In this document: one piece after another, positions 7,430 to 11,240 of the stretch
Numbering within the stretch: the first letter of the stretch is position 1
Layout: each line of letters begins with the position of its first letter
Assembly (NCBI GenBank): GCA_002424625.1
Contig: DIKR01000012.1
Span: 8,779-20,018, forward strand
Length of the DNA: 11,240 bases
Direction of reading: 5' to 3'
Source of the DNA: Desulfuromonadaceae bacterium UBA5613
GTDB taxonomy: Bacteria > Desulfobacterota > Desulfuromonadia > Desulfuromonadales > UBA2197
The notes under the pieces: generated by a model
Databases searched by the model: none
Seen by the model: the letters and a program-made list of their open reading frames with translations, nothing else
Told to the model about the DNA's origin: nothing
Translations under genes and position numbers: made by a program

Positions 7430-7472
7430 ACCTCCTCGTCCGGGGGTGCGGCGCCATTGCCGACGAGGAGGT
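7430..7472 (-). promoter_or_regulatory. Inverted repeat that can sequester the amt Shine-Dalgarno
   Basis: On the minus strand ACCTCCTCGTC (7462-7472) is perfectly complementary to GACGAGGAGGT (7430-7440), with a 21-nt loop. The 3' arm is the amt Shine-Dalgarno itself, 8 nt before the ATG. In an mRNA containing both arms the ribosome binding site would be fully base-paired. No U-run follows, so this is not a terminator. The pairing is read directly from the sequence; a regulatory role is inferred. Confidence 0.6.
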
Positions 7473-7475
7473 ATT

Positions 7476-7491
7476 TTCAATTGTTGTGCCG
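7476..7491 (-). promoter_or_regulatory. Candidate sigma54 (-24/-12) promoter of amt
   Basis: On the minus strand CGGCAC (7486-7491), a 5-nt spacer and TTGAA (7476-7480) resemble TGGCAC-N5-TTGCA with two mismatches: the leading T, and the C of the -12 element. Spacing is exact. Nitrogen-regulated amt genes are often sigma54-dependent, which supports the call. The missing -12 C is a real weakness. The predicted start is near 7465. Confidence 0.4.
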
Positions 7492-7501
7492 AGAAAAATC
7501 T

Positions 7502-7507
7502 ATTATA
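7502..7507 (-). promoter_or_regulatory. Candidate sigma70 -10 element upstream of amt
   Basis: A perfect TATAAT lies on the minus strand in AT-rich DNA about 80 bp before the amt ATG. No good -35 hexamer is present at 16-18 bp, so it would be weak or activator-dependent. A start about 7 nt downstream, near 7495, would include the whole inverted repeat over the amt ribosome binding site. Confidence 0.35.
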
Positions 7508-7602
7508 AAATCAGTTAGTTACAAAAATTTCCAGTTCCGCACATCCCATCGCTGCAATAAAATGCACCGCTGCCGCTGAAAAAAAAGGCAGTCCAACTTC
7601 TT

Positions 7603-8493
7603 CTAACTATGCAGATAGCGGCGGATTCCTTCGTCAAAGGGGGTCAATTCAATGGCGAAGGTTTGCGCCCAGGGCTGCGGGTCGCAGACATTTCCCTCCA
7701 GGAGCATCGTCAACTGGCCGCTGGTGATGGGGAAGAAGCTCATCTTTTCGAGGAGGGTGGAGAGACTGCGCATCATCAGGACGGGCTGGTGAATGCGGGT
7801 GATACCGTTGCGACCGAGGGCACGGGCGATCGTATCGAGGAGTTCGTTATAGGTAAAGGTCTGCGGGCCGCCGCAGTGATAAATTTCGCCAATACTTTCG
7901 GGCTGAGTCAGGGCGCGGACAAAACCGGTAGCGACGTTGCCGACCGCCACTGGTGTCATCTGGTATTCACCATCGCCGATCACCGGCACGACCGGAGTGC
8001 GACGGATGATGGCAGCGAGCATATTGACAAAGGCATCACCGGGACCGAAGATCACCGACGGCCGGAAGATGGTGGCATCCAGGCCGGCAGCGCGTACCAG
8101 TTCTTCGGCGGCCCATTTGCTTTTGTGGTACTCGGCCACGCCGTCCGGGCGGGTGCCGTTGGAACTCATGTGAAGATAGCGTTTGATCCCCTGCTCCCTG
8201 GCGGCGGCAAGAACATTGCGGGTCGCATCGACGTGCAAGCGCTGGAAGGTCACCTGCTTATCGGGAAATTCACGGATGATGCCGATGAGATGGATCACCG
8301 CCTCGCACCCCGCCAGCACCCCCTTCAACGTCTCGGGCCGGGTTGCATCCCCCGGCCAGAATTCGAGCTCGGGATTGGAGGCAGTAACAGGCTTGCTGTG
8401 TACCAGCGACCGCACCTCGTGCCCGGCCGCCAGCAGTTGGCGAATGATTTCCATACCGACAAAACCGCTTCCTCCGGTAACAAAGACCTTCAT
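7603..8493 (-). CDS. NDUFA9-like atypical short-chain dehydrogenase/reductase
   Basis: The 296-residue NAD(P)-binding protein belongs to the extended/atypical SDR group related to the complex I subunit NDUFA9 and to NmrA-like epimerases. The glycine motif TGGSGFVG (6-13) opens a Rossmann fold. GDAT (48-51) and the VIHLIG strand (66-71) follow, then SSNG (110-113), and the YHKSK segment gives the Tyr122/Lys126 pair of the SDR active site. FRPSVIFGPGD (143-153) is typical of the subfamily. The ATG at 8493 is chosen because GGAGG lies 5 nt upstream and the Rossmann motif begins at once; an in-frame ATG at 8562 adds 23 residues without homologous character. It lies 78 bp downstream of the second HD-GYP gene and 182 bp upstream of amt on the same strand, so it may be cotranscribed with the signalling pair. 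Substrate is unknown; quinone or isoprenoid-related roles have been proposed for relatives. Confidence 0.88.
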   Translation of the reverse strand: MKVFVTGGSGFVGMEIIRQLLAAGHEVRSLVHSKPVTASNPELEFWPGDATRPETLKGVLAGCEAVIHLIGIIREFPDKQVTFQRLHVDATRNVLAAAREQGIKRYLHMSSNGTRPDGVAEYHKSKWAAEELVRAAGLDATIFRPSVIFGPGDAFVNMLAAIIRRTPVVPVIGDGEYQMTPVAVGNVATGFVRALTQPESIGEIYHCGGPQTFTYNELLDTIARALGRNGITRIHQPVLMMRSLSTLLEKMSFFPITSGQLTMLLEGNVCDPQPWAQTFAIELTPFDEGIRRYLHS

Positions 8494-8571
8494 CGTGACC
8501 TCCACAGACAACCGTTGATTTTTATATGAAACTTTACCACGGAGTGGGCTAAACGCCTTCAAATTTTCCGG

Positions 8572-9657
8572 TTATCCCGCATGAGAAGCTATTTCGGTAT
8601 TGTAGGTTGCTTCAAATAAAGCCGCGGCAGAAATAAATGCCTGCAAAACCCGGGGGTCGAAATGTCCCGGCATGGTTCTACCGTCTCCTTCAGTGATGAT
8701 TCGGAAGGTCTTGTCATGGTCAAAGGCAGGTTTGTACGGACGCGAATTACGCAGGGCATCATATTGATCAGCAAGCATGACAATTCTCCCTTCCATGGGA
8801 ATCTCCTCGCCACGCAGCCCCTGAGGGTAGCCGGTGCCATCCCAACGCTCGTGATGAGTCAAGGCAATCGCGGCGGCCATTTGCAGAACCGGGAAGGAGG
8901 TTCCGCCGATAATTTTCCCCCCTATTGAGGTGTGTATCTTGATGATCTTAAATTCCTCGGCCGTCAACGGGGCGGGTTTAAGGAGAATGGCATCAGGGAT
9001 CCCGATCTTTCCGACGTCGTGCATGGCACTGGCAAGGGTGATCAATTCAATGTACTCCTCAGACATGCCAAGCTCCCGGGCAAGTATATTGGAGTAAATG
9101 CCGATTCTTGAAATGTGCAGACCGGTATCTTCGTCGCGAAGCTCCGCAGCCGCAGTCAAGCGCTCAATGATGACCTTGCTCATCTGTGTGAGCTGTTGCA
9201 GTGCGGCAGTGAGTTCCTGCGTCCTCTGCCTGACGGTCTCTTCCAGCTCAACCCGATAATTTTTCTCGAGCTGCTTCATTCTTTTACTGCTGATTCCCTT
9301 TTCGAGGGAATGAAGCAGGTAGGGCAATTGGTACGGTTTGAGGAGAAAATCGGAAGCCCCCTTTTTTATGGCGTCAACTGCCATGTCCAGGTCAGCATAA
9401 CCGGTTGTCAGGAGGACTGGCGTTTCCTGATCAACCGCACGAATTTTTGCGAGCAGCTCTATTCCGGTCATTGTCGGCATGTTGATATCTGTCAGAACAA
9501 CATCCACAGATGTGGACAGAAATCGTTCGAATGCCTCCCTGCCATTACGACAGGAAATGACTTCATATCCATTGTATTCGAGAAGTTCGGAAATGCTGTC
9601 GAGCAGATAGTTATCATCATCGACAAAAAGAATTTTCGACCGACTTGCCTCTGTCAT
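8572..9657 (-). CDS. Second response regulator with HD-GYP c-di-GMP phosphodiesterase output
   Basis: This 361-residue protein is built like the regulator at 5056-6147 and is plainly its paralogue. The receiver (about 7-121) has DDD at 13-15, phosphoacceptor Asp57 in LTDINMP, Thr85 and Lys107. A helical linker (about 128-170) leads to HD-GYP with His181, HDVGKIG (His213, Asp214), IHTSIG (His242), HHERWDGTGYP (268-278) and DQYDAL (297-302). All expected metal and signature residues are present, so an active cyclic di-GMP phosphodiesterase is predicted. Its ATG overlaps the TGA of the upstream kinase (ATGA, 9654-9657), so translation is likely coupled and the kinase is its probable phosphodonor. 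A possible Shine-Dalgarno GAGGT lies within the kinase's last codons. No strong terminator separates it from the downstream NDUFA9-like gene. Confidence 0.95.
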   Translation of the reverse strand: MTEASRSKILFVDDDNYLLDSISELLEYNGYEVISCRNGREAFERFLSTSVDVVLTDINMPTMTGIELLAKIRAVDQETPVLLTTGYADLDMAVDAIKKGASDFLLKPYQLPYLLHSLEKGISSKRMKQLEKNYRVELEETVRQRTQELTAALQQLTQMSKVIIERLTAAAELRDEDTGLHISRIGIYSNILARELGMSEEYIELITLASAMHDVGKIGIPDAILLKPAPLTAEEFKIIKIHTSIGGKIIGGTSFPVLQMAAAIALTHHERWDGTGYPQGLRGEEIPMEGRIVMLADQYDALRNSRPYKPAFDHDKTFRIITEGDGRTMPGHFDPRVLQAFISAAALFEATYNTEIASHAG

Positions 9658-11240
9658 GTTGCAAGTACCTCCCTGATTTTCCTGAGCAGATTATTGATCG
9701 AAACCGGCTTGGAGATGAAGTTGATCTCTTCCTCCAGCATGTTTTCAGCGCTCAGCAGATCGGCGGTATAACCACTCATAAACAGAGCCTTTGTGCCGGG
9801 ACAAAGCGTCAGGATTTCATCGTAAGCATCCCGACCGTTCTGTTTTGGCATCATGACGTCGAGGATAACCATGTCGATTCTGTCGGCATGGTCGCGAAAC
9901 TTCTGCACCCCATCCACCCCGTCGTTCGCCGCGATCACCGTATAACCATTTTCTCCGAGAATCTCACACAGTGTCTCCCTGATGCCCTCATCATCCTCAA
10001 CCAGCAGCAGGGTTTCATCTCCGGTGAAGGCCATGGGGTCTGTCATCTCCGCGGCACTTTCCTCCACCAGCTGATTGTTCAGAGGCAGGTAGATGGTGAA
10101 GGTGGTTCCTTTCTCCGGCTCACTGTAGACATTGATAAAACCTTGATGCTGTTTGATAATACCGTAGACAATAGAGAGTCCAAGACCGGTCCCTTTATCG
10201 ACCTCCTTGGTGGTAAAGAACGGCTCAAAGATCTTTGCCTGAACCTTGTCATCCATGCCTTGACCATTATCCGAAACGGTGATTCGGGCATAGGTTCCCG
10301 GCTCTCCGTAACCATGAGCCTTGATAAACTCTGTGTCCAGATTGACACTGCTGGTGCTGATCTGAAGAATCCCTCCCTCGGGCATGGCATCGCGGGCATT
10401 GGTTGCCAGATTCATCAGCACCTGCTCGATCTGTGAGTTGTCGGCTTCGATTGTCAAGGGATATTCAGCAGGGGAAAGGGTAAGTTCAATATCTTCGCGC
10501 AGCAGTCGAAACAGTAAATTACCAACATTGTTCACGATGAGATTAACATCGACCAACTGCGTCGAGAGCGGTTGTTTGCGGCTGTAGGTCAGTAGATTTC
10601 GGGTCAGGGCGGCAGCCCGGTCTGCCGAAGCCAGAAGTTTCTGCAGAGCAGGACGTATCGGACTGTCCGCCGGGGCTTTGAGATTGATCAATTCGCTGTA
10701 GCCCATGATTGATGTCAGAATGTTGTTGAAATCGTGGGCAACACCCCCTGCCAGCGTTCCGATCGCCTCCATCTTCTGGGAATGTCGAAGCTGACTTTCG
10801 AGTTTTTTCTGCTCGGTAACATCTTCAATTGTAATACAAAAATGGCTGATTTCCCCTTTGCTGTTAACAATCGGTGAGGTGCGGGCCACAGCGCAATATT
10901 CATCAACCCTGCCTTTTCTCCCCAAAAATTTACCCTGACATTCTTGCCCGGAAGTTACTGCCGCGGCCAGCTGCGCAGAGAGTTCCGGCATCTCACTACC
11001 TACCTTGCCCAGGTCCTGTCCGATGACCTGAGCAAGGTCGAAAGTGGTCAAATCACAATATTTCCGGTTGGCGTAGTGGATAATTCCCTGGGTATCGGTG
11101 ATCAGAATGGCCGAGGGATTCTGTTCTATGGCGCTAGACATGGTCCAGAGTCCCTCCTCTGTCAGTTTTTCGTCCGTCCGGTCAAAACAGGCGCCGATAT
11201 AGCCGGCAAACTGGTCGTCCAGACCGATAAACGGTCGCCC
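9654..11240 (-). CDS. PAS-containing hybrid sensor histidine kinase, N-terminus outside window
   Basis: At least 528 residues are visible and the frame is open through the right edge. The first visible residues, including GYIGACFDRTDEKLTEEGLW, look like the end of one PAS/PAC domain. A second PAS begins around IEQNPSAILITD and ends with ITIEDVTEQKKLE (about residues 37-147 of the fragment). HisKA has LAGGVAHDFNN with phosphoacceptor His169. The ATPase domain has the N box NLATNARDA, DNGQGM (324-329), FEPFFTTKE and GTGLGLS. A C-terminal receiver has Glu415/Asp416, phosphoacceptor Asp461 and Lys511. The ATG at 11141 is internal, since in-frame coding continues upstream of it. No membrane helix is visible, so sensing in the visible part is cytoplasmic. 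The ATGA overlap with the HD-GYP regulator marks that protein as its partner. The catalytic core is paralogous to the kinase at 3684-5069. Confidence 0.93.
   Translation of the reverse strand, partial: GRPFIGLDDQFAGYIGACFDRTDEKLTEEGLWTMSSAIEQNPSAILITDTQGIIHYANRKYCDLTTFDLAQVIGQDLGKVGSEMPELSAQLAAAVTSGQECQGKFLGRKGRVDEYCAVARTSPIVNSKGEISHFCITIEDVTEQKKLESQLRHSQKMEAIGTLAGGVAHDFNNILTSIMGYSELINLKAPADSPIRPALQKLLASADRAAALTRNLLTYSRKQPLSTQLVDVNLIVNNVGNLLFRLLREDIELTLSPAEYPLTIEADNSQIEQVLMNLATNARDAMPEGGILQISTSSVNLDTEFIKAHGYGEPGTYARITVSDNGQGMDDKVQAKIFEPFFTTKEVDKGTGLGLSIVYGIIKQHQGFINVYSEPEKGTTFTIYLPLNNQLVEESAAEMTDPMAFTGDETLLLVEDDEGIRETLCEILGENGYTVIAANDGVDGVQKFRDHADRIDMVILDVMMPKQNGRDAYDEILTLCPGTKALFMSGYTADLLSAENMLEEEINFISKPVSINNLLRKIREVLAT

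Noticed and set aside
7421..7457. Upstream in-frame ATG at 7457 as the amt start
   Set aside because: It sits in the loop of the inverted repeat, lacks a Shine-Dalgarno and adds an Arg/Pro stretch atypical of Amt. The ATG at 7421 has a near-perfect ribosome binding site.
7560..7600. Terminator between the NDUFA9-like gene and amt
   Set aside because: There is a T-run on the minus strand, but it lies inside the loop of a weak 5-bp CTGCC/GGCAG pairing and no stable hairpin precedes it.
7609..8529. 306-codon plus-strand frame opposite the NDUFA9-like gene
   Set aside because: It is exactly antisense to a well-supported gene with a clear Rossmann motif, and its own translation shows no family features.
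8494..8562. Upstream in-frame ATG at 8562 for the NDUFA9-like protein
   Set aside because: The extra 23 residues have no family character, while the ATG at 8493 has GGAGG at 5-nt spacing directly before the Rossmann motif.

Overview
The window looks like an ordinary chromosomal stretch of a free-living Gram-negative bacterium of moderate to slightly high GC. The mix of HDFNN-type hybrid histidine kinases, response regulators with HD-GYP output, a Kup potassium transporter and an NDUFA9-like dehydrogenase, plus the style of the proteins, suggests a Desulfuromonas/Geobacter-type deltaproteobacterium (Desulfuromonadales). This placement is inferred from protein character only. No rRNA, tRNA, CRISPR array, integrase or transposase was seen.

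Layout. Positions 1-1523 (minus) hold most of kup, a K+ uptake permease whose 3' end lies outside the window. Upstream is a short, uncertain ORF (1617-1889, minus) and then a compact palindromic GC-rich repeat (1941-2022). Positions 2039-3493 (minus) encode a succinate-semialdehyde dehydrogenase (gabD). A divergent intergenic region of about 190 bp separates it from a plus-strand pair: a membrane hybrid histidine kinase (3684-5069) overlapping a receiver/HD-GYP response regulator (5056-6147). A perfect 19-bp-arm hairpin (6146-6187) ends this pair and also serves the convergent ammonium transporter amt (6207-7421, minus). Behind amt on the same strand lie an NDUFA9-like NAD(P)-binding protein (7603-8493), a second receiver/HD-GYP regulator (8572-9657) and a second hybrid kinase (9654 to the window edge). 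The second kinase and regulator overlap in an ATGA junction.

How the genes fit together. The main theme is two paralogous two-gene signalling cassettes, each a hybrid kinase followed by a receiver-HD-GYP protein. They lie in inverted orientation around amt and the NDUFA9-like gene. Each kinase probably phosphorylates its own HD-GYP partner, which by family knowledge would hydrolyse cyclic di-GMP. One kinase has a minimal two-helix membrane input and the other has tandem PAS-type sensing, so the cassettes probably feed different signals into c-di-GMP turnover. The most unusual non-coding signal is the amt leader. An 11-bp inverted repeat can pair the amt Shine-Dalgarno with a perfect anti-SD, and a sigma54-like promoter is placed so that its transcript would lack most of that anti-SD arm.
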